DNA from: Bacillota bacterium
GTDB lineage: Bacteria > Bacillota > UBA994 > UBA5500
NCBI GenBank assembly: GCA_023436245.1
Contig: JAEZJZ010000012.1
Span: 1 to 63,947, forward strand
Direction of reading: 5' to 3'
Length of the DNA: 63,947 nt
The notes beneath the pieces were generated by a model. The model did not search any database and had not been told where the DNA came from. It saw only the letters and a program-made list of their open reading frames with translations. The translations under genes were made by a program, and so were the position numbers. Shown here piece after piece: positions 35,533 through 43,682 of the stretch. Numbering within the stretch: the first letter of the stretch is position 1; every line of letters begins with the position of its first letter.

Positions 35533-35650
35533 GTAGAGACTCGGCATGCCGAGCCGATCCCGGCACCACAGCATGCTGTGGTGCTACGACCCCAAGGAAA
35601 TCGGACTTTTTGAACGTCCGCGCATGCTGCGGGAGCTACGGTGGGGAAGA
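35533..35650. repeat. REP-like cluster (GGCATGCCGAGCC and GCATGCTG types)
   Basis: CTCGGCATGCCGAG, then CACAGCATGCTGTG, then CGCATGCTGCGGGAGCTACG in a row. The same series, with the same connecting phrase (CGACTTT...TGAACG), is at 38.07-38.24 kb. Confidence 0.75.
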
Positions 35651-35724
35651 GAGGCGGCTCTCTGAACAAGTACATCTACCCCGAAATTAGCTTAATGCCC
35701 CCGCTCTCAAAAAGCAAACATGGT

Positions 35725-35753
35725 TTGACAGTCAAATCTTGGCGCGCTAGAAT
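35725..35753 (+). promoter_or_regulatory. Sigma-A promoter
   Basis: TTGACA (35725-35730), 17-base spacer, TAGAAT (35748-35753), upstream of the 310-residue gene. Confidence 0.82.
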
Positions 35754-35804
35754 AGTCTCAAGAGGGAGTAGCACATTTTTGTGCACAAGGAGGAGGTGGC
35801 GTCG

Positions 35805-36737
35805 ATGAAACGGGTGGTCAGCGTCAGCTTGGGTTCATCTAGCCGCAACAGCATCGGAGAAGCGGAGTTCTTGGGGCAGACGATCAGAATGGAGCGCATT
35901 GGCACCGACGGCGACTGGAACAAGTTGCAGCAATTGCTGAGAGAACTGGATGGCAATGTGGACGCTATCGGCATCGGGGGCATCAAGTTGCATGTGCATG
36001 CTGCTGACAAGGCATTTCCACTGAGAGGATCGGCGGAAGTGGCCCAGGCGGTGCGCAGGACTCCGCTGGTCGATGGGAGTGGATTGAAGGACACCATCGA
36101 GCGCAGAGCTTTTTATATCATGGAGCAGGAAGGCATTCCGGTGCGAGGGACAAAGACCCTATTGATGTCCGCGATCGACCGGTTCGGCATGGCTGAGACA
36201 CTCTGGGAAATGAAGGCTGATGTCATCTTCGGGGATTTCATGTTCGGCCTCGGTTTGCCCTTTCCCATTCGCAAGTTGTCGACAATCTGGTGGTACGGCT
36301 CAATCGTGGGTCCGTTCCTGCGCTTCATTCCGTTTGAGTGGCTCTATCCCACCGGCAGCAAGCAGGACAAGATCACGCCAAAGTACGGCCAGTACTACCA
36401 GTGGGCGGATATGATCACGGGCGACTTCCACTACATCCGCCGCTATATGCCGGATCATCTGGACGGGAAAGTAATCGTGACCAACACGGTAACTAATCAG
36501 GATGTGGAGCTGCTGCGTCAGCGCGGGGTGCGCCTGCTGGTCACCGGTTCACCGGAAATCAACGGTCGCTCCTTTGCGACAAACGTGATGGAAGCCATGC
36601 TAGTGGCGCTGGCCGGTGAGCAGCGCAGCCTAACCCACGACGAGTACAACAGGCTGCTGGACGACATCGGCTACCGGCCGCGCATCGAGCTGCTACAAGC
36701 GACGAACCAGGTGGCTGTCGGTCAGGCTGTCAACTGA
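35805..36737 (+). CDS. 'Quinate 5-dehydrogenase'-like protein of uncertain function
   Basis: 310 residues. In Clostridia, proteins of this kind (start RVVSVSLGSSSRN; GIGGIKLHVHAADKAF; TNTVTNQDVELLRQRGVRLLVTGSPEINGRSFATNVMEAML) are often labelled quinate 5-dehydrogenase. I see no Rossmann GxGxxG dinucleotide motif, so that label is doubtful. The DGSGLKDTIERRA segment suggests a nucleotide or phosphate site. ATG follows AAGGAGGAGG. It has its own promoter and terminator. Confidence 0.6.
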   Translation: MKRVVSVSLGSSSRNSIGEAEFLGQTIRMERIGTDGDWNKLQQLLRELDGNVDAIGIGGIKLHVHAADKAFPLRGSAEVAQAVRRTPLVDGSGLKDTIERRAFYIMEQEGIPVRGTKTLLMSAIDRFGMAETLWEMKADVIFGDFMFGLGLPFPIRKLSTIWWYGSIVGPFLRFIPFEWLYPTGSKQDKITPKYGQYYQWADMITGDFHYIRRYMPDHLDGKVIVTNTVTNQDVELLRQRGVRLLVTGSPEINGRSFATNVMEAMLVALAGEQRSLTHDEYNRLLDDIGYRPRIELLQATNQVAVGQAVN

Positions 36738-36742
36738 ACATC

Positions 36743-36787
36743 AAAAAGGACAAAGCGCATTCGCGGCTTTGCCCTTTTTCTTTTTTG
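36743..36787 (+). terminator. Terminator of the 35.8 kb gene
   Basis: AAAAAGG-CAAAGCGC and GCGGCTTTG-CCTTTTT stem, then a run of T. Confidence 0.88.
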
Positions 36788-36800
36788 CCTAATGGGAACA

Positions 36801-36826
36801 ATAAAAGAGGGCAACCAGTGCCCTCT
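36801..36826 (-). terminator. Terminator of the SASP gene
   Basis: AGAGGGC (36806-36812) pairs with GCCCTCT (36820-36826), followed by TTTTAT on the minus strand. Confidence 0.8.
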
Positions 36827-36840
36827 CGTGCAGAATGAAA

Positions 36841-37071
36841 CTATTTTGTCTGAGAGTTGGACAACGCTTCCTCGGCCATCTGAATCATGCGACGAACCAT
36901 CTTGCCACCAACGGCGCCGCAGTCGCGCGAAGTGAGGTTGCCCCAATAATCCTCTGAGCCCTGGTAAACCGGTAACCCCAACTCAGCCGCAATTTCGTAC
37001 TTCATGTTGTCTAGCGCTTGATGCGCCTGTGGCACGAGTTGCTGTCCACTGGTATCACTGCCTCTTGCCAT
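36841..37071 (-). CDS. Alpha/beta-type small acid-soluble spore protein
   Basis: 76 residues with both SASP signatures: KYEIAAELGL (the GPR protease cleavage region) and YWGNLTSRDCGAVGGKMVRRMI (DNA-binding C-terminal box). These proteins coat DNA in the dormant spore and are degraded on germination. ATG follows AAGGGGG. Its promoter should be read by the forespore factor sigma-G; I could not fix that site. This gene is direct evidence that the organism forms endospores. Confidence 0.96.
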   Translation of the reverse strand: MARGSDTSGQQLVPQAHQALDNMKYEIAAELGLPVYQGSEDYWGNLTSRDCGAVGGKMVRRMIQMAEEALSNSQTK

Positions 37072-37274
37072 TTCGAAACACCCCCTTTCACTCATATCCT
37101 CCCCGCCAATGAGCTGGCGCATGTTGCAAAAATAAAGGGGAAATTTCTATTTTACCGTGTGTCATGCCAGAATATGTGCCTGATGACATGGTCGGCGCGA
37201 CTATTTGTTAGCAGCTGGCAATGGCGTGCGGACTATCCCAGCTACCCCATGCTCTCGAAAGCGAGGTGGCGCAG

Positions 37275-37994
37275 TTGCGTCGATACTCGAAGTACCTGTT
37301 GACCATGATATTCATCTGCCTTGTGCTGATCACCGGACAGCAAGCTGTCTGGAGCAGTGCTCGCGAGCAGATTCGCCCATTGCGCGGATTTCGCATCGTC
37401 GTGGATCCCGGACACGGAGGCATCGATGATGGCACACGTATTGCGGGAGGGCATCTAGAGAAGGAGATCAACCTGCAACTTGCACTGGCTCTGCGCGAAA
37501 CGCTGCAGAACATGGGTGCAGAGGTGATTATGACTCGTGAGACAGATCGCGAGTTGAGTCATTTCGGAAAAGTGTATGTGGGACGGCATCGCGAGGATCT
37601 GGCCAAGCGCGTACAGATCGTTCGGGAAGCAGAGTGCGATCTGTTCATCAGCTTGCACTGCAACTGCGCGCCAGGCCACCCTCGCACGCGTGGGCCAATG
37701 GTCTTCTACCAGAAAGGTGTATCGGCCTCAGAAACGCTCGCGCAGTCAGTGCAAGCGCGTCTTAACCGGATGAACCTAAGTCCGTACGCTGTCAGCCAAA
37801 GAGGGCATGCGGCCGCGGCCGCAAACTACTATCTGCTGCGCAATGCCAGCAAGCCCGGGGTGCTGGTGGAAGCCGGCTTTCTAAGCAACGGCACGGATCA
37901 GCGCTTGCTCACGAACAACGCATTTCAGCGAGCGTGCGCCAACAGCATCGCACTCGGAATTGGGGATTATCTGCTGGCAGGCCCTGATTTCTAG
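37275..37994 (+). CDS. cwlD: N-acetylmuramoyl-L-alanine amidase, CwlD-like
   Basis: 239 residues, matching the usual CwlD length. An N-terminal membrane helix (LLTMIFICLVLITGQQAVW) is followed by an amidase_3 domain with zinc ligands in VVDPGHGGIDDGT, the Glu in LEKEINLQLA, the His in SLHCNCAP and the catalytic Glu in VLVEAGFLSN. CwlD, with PdaA, makes muramic delta-lactam in spore cortex, needed for germination. The TTG start follows GAGGTG; an upstream ATG lacks a site. Its neighbour is the SASP gene. Confidence 0.85.
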   Translation: MRRYSKYLLTMIFICLVLITGQQAVWSSAREQIRPLRGFRIVVDPGHGGIDDGTRIAGGHLEKEINLQLALALRETLQNMGAEVIMTRETDRELSHFGKVYVGRHREDLAKRVQIVREAECDLFISLHCNCAPGHPRTRGPMVFYQKGVSASETLAQSVQARLNRMNLSPYAVSQRGHAAAAANYYLLRNASKPGVLVEAGFLSNGTDQRLLTNNAFQRACANSIALGIGDYLLAGPDF

Positions 37995-38025
37995 GCCGAT
38001 TGTTGACCTCAGAGCACACAGCATG

Positions 38026-38064
38026 AAAACAGCCCCGGCATGCTTAGCCGAGGCTGTTTGATTT
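38026..38064 (+). terminator. Terminator of cwlD
   Basis: AAACAGCC and GGCTGTTT form the outer stem, with CGGC/GCCG inside, followed by GATTTG. Confidence 0.75.
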
Positions 38065-38067
38065 GTG

Positions 38068-38240
38068 GCCCGTAGAGGCTCAGCATGCCGAGCCGACCCC
38101 TACCCCGCAGCATGCTGCGGGGGCTACGGTGGGTGGAAAAGCGACTTTCTGAACGCTCTCGCATGCTGCGGGAACTACGCTGTGCAAAAGAGCGACTCTC
38201 TAAACACTCTCGCCCGCTGCAGGGGCGACATTGCCAAGAA
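38068..38240. repeat. REP-like cluster
   Basis: CTCAGCATGCCGAG, CCGCAGCATGCTGCGG, CGCATGCTGCGGGAACTACG and a degenerate CGCCCGCTGCAGGGGCGAC follow one another, spaced by repeats of (A)GCGACT(T/C)TCTGAACGCTC. Same family as 35.53-35.65 kb. Confidence 0.75.
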
Positions 38241-38283
38241 GGCGGTCTCAATGCGCTCCCCGTGACCAAGGCTGTCTTTGCGC

Positions 38284-39621
38284 TTACCTGGTCAACGCGT
38301 ACGCGTAGAGCGCGCACTCCAAACGCTTCTTCTGCAGCGCGCAAGCCATCTTCTCCGGCTTGGTGAAATCACCGTTAGCGAACCAGGCATGGGCCATGCA
38401 CCCGCCGGAGCAGAAGAAGCGGGCCCAACACTCGGTGCACTCGGGCTTACTGTAAAGATTGACGGACTGGAATTGCCGCGAGATATCCAGGCGGGTAATG
38501 CCGTCCAGCACGTTGCCCATCTGCCATTCCGGTTGCCCCACAAACTGATGACAGGGATAGAACTCGCCGCTCGGGGTGACTGCCAAGTAGTCATAGCCAG
38601 CCCCGCACCCGGTCACCCGCTTCACGGCGCATGGTCCGTGATCGAGGCTGAGATTGAAGTGAAAGAAGGTGAAAGCTTCGCCGGCCTGATGGCGCTGCAC
38701 GTAATAGTCAGCCAGCCGCTCATACTCATGCAGTAGGCGCGGCAGGTCTTCTGGCTTGAGGGTATAGCTCTCGTCCGGAGATCCAACCACCGGTTCCATG
38801 GAGAGATGCCGGAAACCCAGTTCAGCCATATGAGCGACATCAGCAGCGAAGTCGAGATTGTGATGTGTGTAGGTGCCGCGCACGTAGTAGTTGGCATGCC
38901 CGCGTGAAGCAGCAAATTGCTGCATGTCTGGCACGATCGCCCCGTAACTGCCGGAACCGTCTCCGTACGGCCGCGCTCGATCGTTCACCGTTTGTCTACC
39001 GTCCAAGCTGAGCACGACTGCAATCTTCTGCTCATTCAGGAAAGATTGCACTTCTTCCGTGAGCAAGGTGGCGTTGGTGGTGAGGGTGAAGCGGAAGACT
39101 TTGTCGTGCTGCTGCTCCAGTTCCCGCCCATGCGCTACCAACTCCTTGACCACCGGAAAGTTAAGCAGCGGCTCTCCCCCGAAGAAGTCCACTTCCAGAT
39201 GTCGACGTGGCCCCGAGCTCTCTACCAGCCAGTCCAGAGCTGCCTTCCCCACCTCGGCCGACATCAACTCCCGGGATCCGCCGAACGGTCCGGTGCCGGC
39301 AAAGCAGTACATGCAGCGCAAGTTGCAGTCATGGGCTAGATGCAGGCAGAGTGCCTTGACCATGGGGCGCTCTGTCACTGGGATGTCCGGCGCAGCTAGC
39401 GGCGCGGTGTGCAGTGATCCGGAATTGCGGAGCGAGGTTAGCTCGGTCAACACCTCGCGCAGCTCGGACGCCGAATAGCGATCGGACAACGCGGATAGCA
39501 CCGCATCCTCTGTCAGATCGCCAACCGCCAGTACATCCCAGACCAACTGATCGATTTCATGCAGGCTGTTCGTGTTTTCGTCGAAGAGAAACCTACGGCC
39601 ATTGACGACGAATTTGTGCAT
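38284..39621 (-). CDS. scfB: Radical SAM/SPASM maturase of SCIFF (ranthipeptide) peptide
   Basis: 445 residues. The radical SAM cluster is CNLRCMYC (CxxxCxxC) near residue 100. An N-terminal RRE-like region (FLFDENTNSLHEIDQLVWDVL) binds the peptide leader. The SPASM region holds further Cys ligands in CGAGYDYL, YPCHQF, CTECWARFFCSGGC and MACALQ. Enzymes of this group form thioether links from Cys sulfur to beta or gamma carbons in SCIFF, giving ranthipeptides. ATG at 39621 follows CAGGAGG; the SCIFF gene is 86 bases upstream, separated by a terminator. Known ranthipeptides have been linked to quorum sensing and metabolism in Clostridia. Confidence 0.95.
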   Translation of the reverse strand: MHKFVVNGRRFLFDENTNSLHEIDQLVWDVLAVGDLTEDAVLSALSDRYSASELREVLTELTSLRNSGSLHTAPLAAPDIPVTERPMVKALCLHLAHDCNLRCMYCFAGTGPFGGSRELMSAEVGKAALDWLVESSGPRRHLEVDFFGGEPLLNFPVVKELVAHGRELEQQHDKVFRFTLTTNATLLTEEVQSFLNEQKIAVVLSLDGRQTVNDRARPYGDGSGSYGAIVPDMQQFAASRGHANYYVRGTYTHHNLDFAADVAHMAELGFRHLSMEPVVGSPDESYTLKPEDLPRLLHEYERLADYYVQRHQAGEAFTFFHFNLSLDHGPCAVKRVTGCGAGYDYLAVTPSGEFYPCHQFVGQPEWQMGNVLDGITRLDISRQFQSVNLYSKPECTECWARFFCSGGCMAHAWFANGDFTKPEKMACALQKKRLECALYAYALTR

Positions 39622-39651
39622 CTTGTTTGCCTCCTGACTGACCTGAATCAT

Positions 39652-39686
39652 CAAAAAAATATTGACCCCAGCATGCCAGGGTCAAT
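39652..39686 (-). terminator. Attenuating terminator between scfA and scfB
   Basis: ATTGACCC (39661-39668) pairs with GGGTCAAT (39679-39686), followed on the minus strand by seven T (39653-39659 region). Partial read-through would give much more peptide mRNA than enzyme mRNA. Confidence 0.88.
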
Positions 39687-39707
39687 GAACGGACCAATTC
39701 TGATTGG

Positions 39708-39854
39708 TTAGCGGGAAGGACGCTCACAGACCTGATTGCCAACGGTACAAGAAGTCTTGCAGGCCGATTGACAGGAGGTCTGGCACTCTTTGCAGCCCAT
39801 CGTCGCAGTAACCTTTGGTAGGTTACCAGCGTGAATTGTCTGTATGTGTTTCAT
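39708..39854 (-). CDS. scfA: SCIFF precursor peptide (six cysteines in forty-five residues)
   Basis: 48 residues: MKHIQTIHAGNLPKVTATMG then CKECQTSCQSACKTSCT and a sixth Cys in NQVCERPSR. The six Cys are interleaved with Thr/Ser, as in the SCIFF family whose Cys-to-Thr or similar thioethers are made by the adjacent radical SAM enzyme. ATG follows AAAGGTAGG. An extended -10 (TGGTATAAT, minus strand, 39892-39900) lies 40 bases upstream. Confidence 0.96.
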   Translation of the reverse strand: MKHIQTIHAGNLPKVTATMGCKECQTSCQSACKTSCTVGNQVCERPSR

Positions 39855-39891
39855 TATGTATGCCTACCTTTCACCATCAGTTTGCGCTTGA

Positions 39892-39920
39892 ATTATACCA
39901 CACCCGACCAAGCCGGGTAA
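39892..39920 (-). promoter_or_regulatory. Promoter of scfA
   Basis: TATAAT with TGG before it on the minus strand, and TTTACC 18 bases upstream as a possible -35. Confidence 0.65.
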
Positions 39921-39938
39921 AGACAACGGCAGAGCCGA

Positions 39939-40280
39939 CTATTGACCGGCGCTGCCGAATGCAGTCTTCTCGGGGGCACCGACCAGACTGATCACTTCCA
40001 CCTTAGCTCCGGTGGGATCATCCAGTCGAGCAACCACATCCAATACCCCGTCAACCATGTCCACCATCAACGCGGCTGGCGCAATTAGCAGTAGAACGGC
40101 CGCCCGCAGCAAGTACTCGGGATGCAGGCGCTTGAAGCGACCTTCCGCAATATGCACCGGTCCGCCAGCAAAGCGGCGCCCGAGCCTGTAACCTGCAATC
40201 TGGCCAAAAGCCTGCTGCATCCGGGGATACAGCATATCCATTTGCTCCGTGCTACCGAGCGAAACGACTACAGCATGCAT
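39939..40280 (-). CDS. Small protein of unknown function with a hydrophobic segment
   Basis: 113 residues, MHAVVVSLGSTEQMDMLYPRM... The central EYLLRAAVLLLIAPAALMV may be a membrane helix or a buried one, and the C-terminus has a beta pattern (AKVEVISLVGAPEKTA). I do not recognise a family. GAGAGGGGGAAG precedes two overlapping ATGs; the first in frame is used. It has a good sigma-A promoter at 40318-40346. Confidence 0.6.
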   Translation of the reverse strand: MHAVVVSLGSTEQMDMLYPRMQQAFGQIAGYRLGRRFAGGPVHIAEGRFKRLHPEYLLRAAVLLLIAPAALMVDMVDGVLDVVARLDDPTGAKVEVISLVGAPEKTAFGSAGQ

Positions 40281-40317
40281 GCTGCTTCCCCCTCTCCGCA
40301 AAATCACAACGTTGCCT

Positions 40318-40346
40318 ATTCTATGACAAATGGAGCGGGGAAGCAA
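40318..40346 (-). promoter_or_regulatory. Sigma-A promoter of the 113-residue gene
   Basis: On the minus strand: TTGCTT (40341-40346), 17 bases, TAGAAT (40318-40323). Confidence 0.72.
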
Positions 40347-40440
40347 GAGCTTTAACAAAGTCCTAATAATAAGAAATTTGTACCAGTAGGTAGCTGCGTA
40401 AGGCTCGCCGCTAGATGATAGATCATCAGTTGACAGAGTG

Positions 40441-41355
40441 CTACTGTTGGGCAAACACGGCCAGATTATGCAGCTCGGAGAGATCCGCCAAGAGCTGCAC
40501 GCCGGCCTGGCTGTTACCCTTCTTGTCCAGGGCGGGGGCGATTACGCCAATGCCCATTTTACCGGGAGCGACAGCCATGATGTCACCGGAAACACCACTC
40601 TTGGCAGGAATGCCAACCTTGATCGCAAACTCTCCGGAAGCATCATACATGCCGCAGGTGTACATGAATGTGCGCACGATGCGCAGCACTGCCTCAGGGA
40701 TCACGGGCTCAACCTCAGGGCCGAGGGCCAGACGCCGACCGAGTGTGGCCAGTCCCAGCACATCAATCTCGATGGAGCACTGCCGGAAATAGAGATCGAG
40801 TATCTCAGTCACATCACCATGCACTGCATGAATGTCCCGCAGGAAGTAGGCGATGGCACGATTGCGATCGCCAGTGGCCTTTTCGGAAGCGTAGACTCGC
40901 TCGTTGAAACCAAGATGTCCAGGTCCAGCCATCGACTCGATGAAACTGTAGAGGCGTTGAAAACGTTCCTCCACGCTGGCGCCCTCAATCAGCGCAGTAG
41001 TGGCAATCGCTCCGGCATTGATTAGCGGGTTTAGAGGGCGAAGTGACGCAAAGTTCTCCAATTTGATCAGCGAATTGAAAGCATCACCGGTCGGCTCCAT
41101 GCCGATGCGGCTGAACACGCCATCGAAACCGCGATCCTGCAAGGCAAGCATCAAGGCAAAGACCTTGGAGACGCTCTGCAGGGTGAAGCGCACGTGATAA
41201 TCGCCTGCCTGGAACACCTGCCCATCAGCAGTGACCACCGCCACGCCCAAAGCATTCGGGTTGCTGTTAGCCAATTCGGGAATATAGCTGGCGACGCGAC
41301 CCAGGCTGGTCAGGGGCCTGTTTTTGGTCACGATCGCATCCAAAGCTTGCTGCAA
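40441..41355 (-). CDS. glsA: Glutaminase A
   Basis: 304 residues, the usual glutaminase length, with the beta-lactamase-like SxxK in FTLQSVSKVFALML, the NPLINAGAIATTALI segment and the Tyr/Ser region near GVSGDIMAVAPGKMGIGV. It hydrolyses glutamine to glutamate and ammonia in the cytoplasm. The TTG start 8 bases after AGGAG is preferred over a GTG too close to the site. Confidence 0.95.
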   Translation of the reverse strand: MQQALDAIVTKNRPLTSLGRVASYIPELANSNPNALGVAVVTADGQVFQAGDYHVRFTLQSVSKVFALMLALQDRGFDGVFSRIGMEPTGDAFNSLIKLENFASLRPLNPLINAGAIATTALIEGASVEERFQRLYSFIESMAGPGHLGFNERVYASEKATGDRNRAIAYFLRDIHAVHGDVTEILDLYFRQCSIEIDVLGLATLGRRLALGPEVEPVIPEAVLRIVRTFMYTCGMYDASGEFAIKVGIPAKSGVSGDIMAVAPGKMGIGVIAPALDKKGNSQAGVQLLADLSELHNLAVFAQQ

Positions 41356-41434
41356 CGAACTCACTCCTAAATCTTGCTGCTAGGAAACGTGAATGACAGA
41401 AGGCAACAACGCGAGACGGTGTAGCGAAGTGCGC

Positions 41435-42262
41435 CTATAGCCAGCCTTGGCCGGTGGCGCCGGCGATGATCAGACAGCCCATCAGTTGCTTATAGGCAGA
41501 GAGGTAGCAATCCGCCTGCACGGCAATCACCTTCGGGCCGCGCCGCTCCACAATCGGGAACAGGGTGCACATATGCGCCATGCTGGTCAGCTTGGTGGTC
41601 ACCTGGAACTCGATCGGGCCAGCTATCTGGTGTGGTTTGATCTCCTCGAGGCGTTGCAAGGCACGTTTCGCGGCTTCCTTGATCAGCGCCTGCGACCGCT
41701 TGGGCGAAAGCAACTTAGCGGCATAGCGGTCAATCGCTTCCTTCACGGCAACGGTTTCGATCTCACCGAGAAAGCTCTTCGCTTCGGCGCAGAGGATGTG
41801 GTCGCCAACTACCAAGGCAACCGGCACGCCGAACGCACCGGCAATGCCGGCATTGATGGCGGTTTCGCCCACAACCGTGCCGTTACGCCTGATCTCGGTG
41901 ACGGCGCCGCCATAGATGGTGTGATTCATCACGGCGTCTTCATTGCCTTCATGCGCATGATAGCCGATGAAGAAGACGGCGTCAAAGCTCTCGTCGATGC
42001 CCTCCATCTGTAGCAATTGCTTGTTGCTGCCACTGATCAGCGACGCCCGCTCGTCCAAGTCCTCGATCAGAATGTTGGTCATGCTGCCATGGGCGTCATT
42101 GACCAACACTTCGGTGGCGCCTGCCTCGTACGCGCCGGCGATTGCCGCGTTCACGTCCTGCGTCAGCAGTTTGCACATGCGGACATAGCCAGCCTCCTTC
42201 ATGTGCTTGGCGCTAGCTATACCGGTGCCGCCCTCCATGTCAACCGAAATGTATACCTTCAT
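41435..42262 (-). CDS. D-aminopeptidase DppA-like, M55 family
   Basis: 275 residues beginning MKVYISVDMEGGTGI, the zinc-binding start of M55 peptidases. Other conserved parts are LVNDAHGSMTNIL, FIGYHAHEG and NHTIYGGAVTEIRRNG. DppA of Bacillus cuts D-Ala-D-Ala and D-amino peptides and forms a decamer ring. ATG follows GATGGAGG. It lies next to glutaminase on the same strand but 79 bases away. Confidence 0.93.
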   Translation of the reverse strand: MKVYISVDMEGGTGIASAKHMKEAGYVRMCKLLTQDVNAAIAGAYEAGATEVLVNDAHGSMTNILIEDLDERASLISGSNKQLLQMEGIDESFDAVFFIGYHAHEGNEDAVMNHTIYGGAVTEIRRNGTVVGETAINAGIAGAFGVPVALVVGDHILCAEAKSFLGEIETVAVKEAIDRYAAKLLSPKRSQALIKEAAKRALQRLEEIKPHQIAGPIEFQVTTKLTSMAHMCTLFPIVERRGPKVIAVQADCYLSAYKQLMGCLIIAGATGQGWL

Positions 42263-42440
42263 TCACTACACCTCCATCATCTTGGTCCATCGTACGGGTA
42301 CTCTGTCAACTGAGAAGCTCGGACATCGCGCCAAACCCCAGTCCAACTAGCCCATCCGCCCCGTATTACACAGGTTGAAACTTGACGACGCCCTACTAGT
42401 TCTACACATCCGGCGGGCTTTCCTGCTCTGTAGCCTGCGC

Positions 42441-42470
42441 TTGACACTCGTCCTAGGCCAAGCCTATAAT
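42441..42470 (+). promoter_or_regulatory. Sigma-A promoter of carAB
   Basis: TTGACA (42441-42446), 18-base spacer, TATAAT (42465-42470). Confidence 0.85.
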
Positions 42471-42504
42471 GTCATGAGACAAAACCGCATAAAGCAGCGT
42501 TCCA

Positions 42505-42603
42505 CTACCCTTTAAATGTGATCCAGAGAGGTCAGCAAGGGTGGTAAGCTGGCACAATTCTCAAGCAGACTGCCTTCTTGCCGCCCGGCAAGGAGGTTTT
42601 TTT
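42505..42603 (+). promoter_or_regulatory. PyrR-type leader with terminator that contains the carA ribosome binding site
   Basis: A stem CTACCCTT (42505-42512) / AAGGGTGG (42537-42544) presents the loop ATCCAGAGAGGTC (42521-42533), which matches the PyrR RNA-binding consensus. Further on, CCTTCTTGCC (42573-42582) pairs with GGCAAGGAGG (42587-42596) and is followed by seven T. The ribosome binding site AAGGAGG is inside the second arm, 7 bases from the carA ATG. So the same hairpin can stop transcription and hide the start site when uridine nucleotides are plentiful. No pyrR gene is in the window. Confidence 0.8.
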
Positions 42604-43677
42604 ATGCAGAAAGCTTATCTCATGCTCGAAGATGGCGCCGTTTTTCCGGGTCAGGCTATCGGTGACTGGAGACCGACCGATGGCGAGGTGGTCTTCAATA
42701 CCAGCATGGCCGGTTATCAGGAGATCTTGACTGATCCGTCCTATGCCGGTCAAATCATCACGCTCACCTATCCTTTGATCGGCATCTATGGCACTAATCC
42801 CAGCTTCTGCGAGAGCGAAGCAATTCATGCCCAGGGGCTGATCGTCAGCGAAAACTGCTTGACTCCCTCACATTGGCAGAGCCAAGCCGGCCTGGAGCAA
42901 TTTCTACTTGCCCACCACTTGCCTGCGTTGGCCGGGTTGGACACCAGGGCCCTCACTCGTCATCTGCGCCGGCACGGCACTATGCGAGGCGCGTTCACGG
43001 AGCAGCCGCGTCTGACAGCCGACGCGCAGGCTGCGCTGCATGCCTATCGCATCCCGGCAGACATTACCCGCCAGGTGGCGACGCAGCAAAGCTATCAGGC
43101 TACGCTCGGTGGTTCCTGGCGTCTGGCCTTGATCGATTTCGGCGCCAAAGGCAACATCATCCGCACACTGGCCGCGCTCGACGCCGAGATTACCGTCTTC
43201 CCCGGAGACACGCCTGCCGAAGAGGTGCTCCGCATGGCGCCGGACGCAGTCCTGCTCTCCAACGGACCGGGCGACCCTGCCGACTGCCAGTTCGGAGTGC
43301 AGTTGGCCCGCGACCTCTTGGGTCGGGTGCCGCTGATGGGCATCTGCCTCGGGCATCAACTGCTGGGGCTGGCGCTGGGATGCCAAACTTACCGTCTGCC
43401 CTTCGGCCACCGCGGCGGCAACCACCCGGTGCTGGACCTCGTCTCGGGCCGGGTGAGCATCACCTCGCAGAACCACGGCTACGCCATCGCAGTCGAAGGT
43501 CAGCCGGAGGTGGAGGTAACGCACATCAACCTGAACGACAAGTCAGTTGAGGGCATTCGCCACCGCAGTCTGCCCGCCTTCTCGGTGCAATACCATCCGG
43601 AGGCTTGCCCGGGGCCAGCGGACAGCGAATATCTTTTCAGCGAGTTGCAGCAAATGGCTGTCAGGGCGAGGGGGTAA
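42604..43677 (+). CDS. carA: Carbamoyl-phosphate synthase small subunit
   Basis: 357 residues. The N-terminal CarA domain (LMLEDGAVFPGQAIGDW, GEVVFNTSMAGYQEILTDPSY) is followed by a class I glutamine amidotransferase with nucleophile Cys in GICLGHQLLGLALG and His/Glu in VQYHPEACPGP. It releases ammonia from glutamine and channels it to CarB to make carbamoyl phosphate for pyrimidines and arginine. The PyrR-like leader argues that this copy serves pyrimidine synthesis. carB begins 5 bases later. Confidence 0.97.
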   Translation: MQKAYLMLEDGAVFPGQAIGDWRPTDGEVVFNTSMAGYQEILTDPSYAGQIITLTYPLIGIYGTNPSFCESEAIHAQGLIVSENCLTPSHWQSQAGLEQFLLAHHLPALAGLDTRALTRHLRRHGTMRGAFTEQPRLTADAQAALHAYRIPADITRQVATQQSYQATLGGSWRLALIDFGAKGNIIRTLAALDAEITVFPGDTPAEEVLRMAPDAVLLSNGPGDPADCQFGVQLARDLLGRVPLMGICLGHQLLGLALGCQTYRLPFGHRGGNHPVLDLVSGRVSITSQNHGYAIAVEGQPEVEVTHINLNDKSVEGIRHRSLPAFSVQYHPEACPGPADSEYLFSELQQMAVRARG

Positions 43678-43682
43678 ACAGC

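Noticed and set aside
35805..36737. Firm call as quinate/shikimate dehydrogenase
   Set aside because: The usual GxGxxG nucleotide-binding motif and shikimate-site residues are not visible, so only a tentative label is given.
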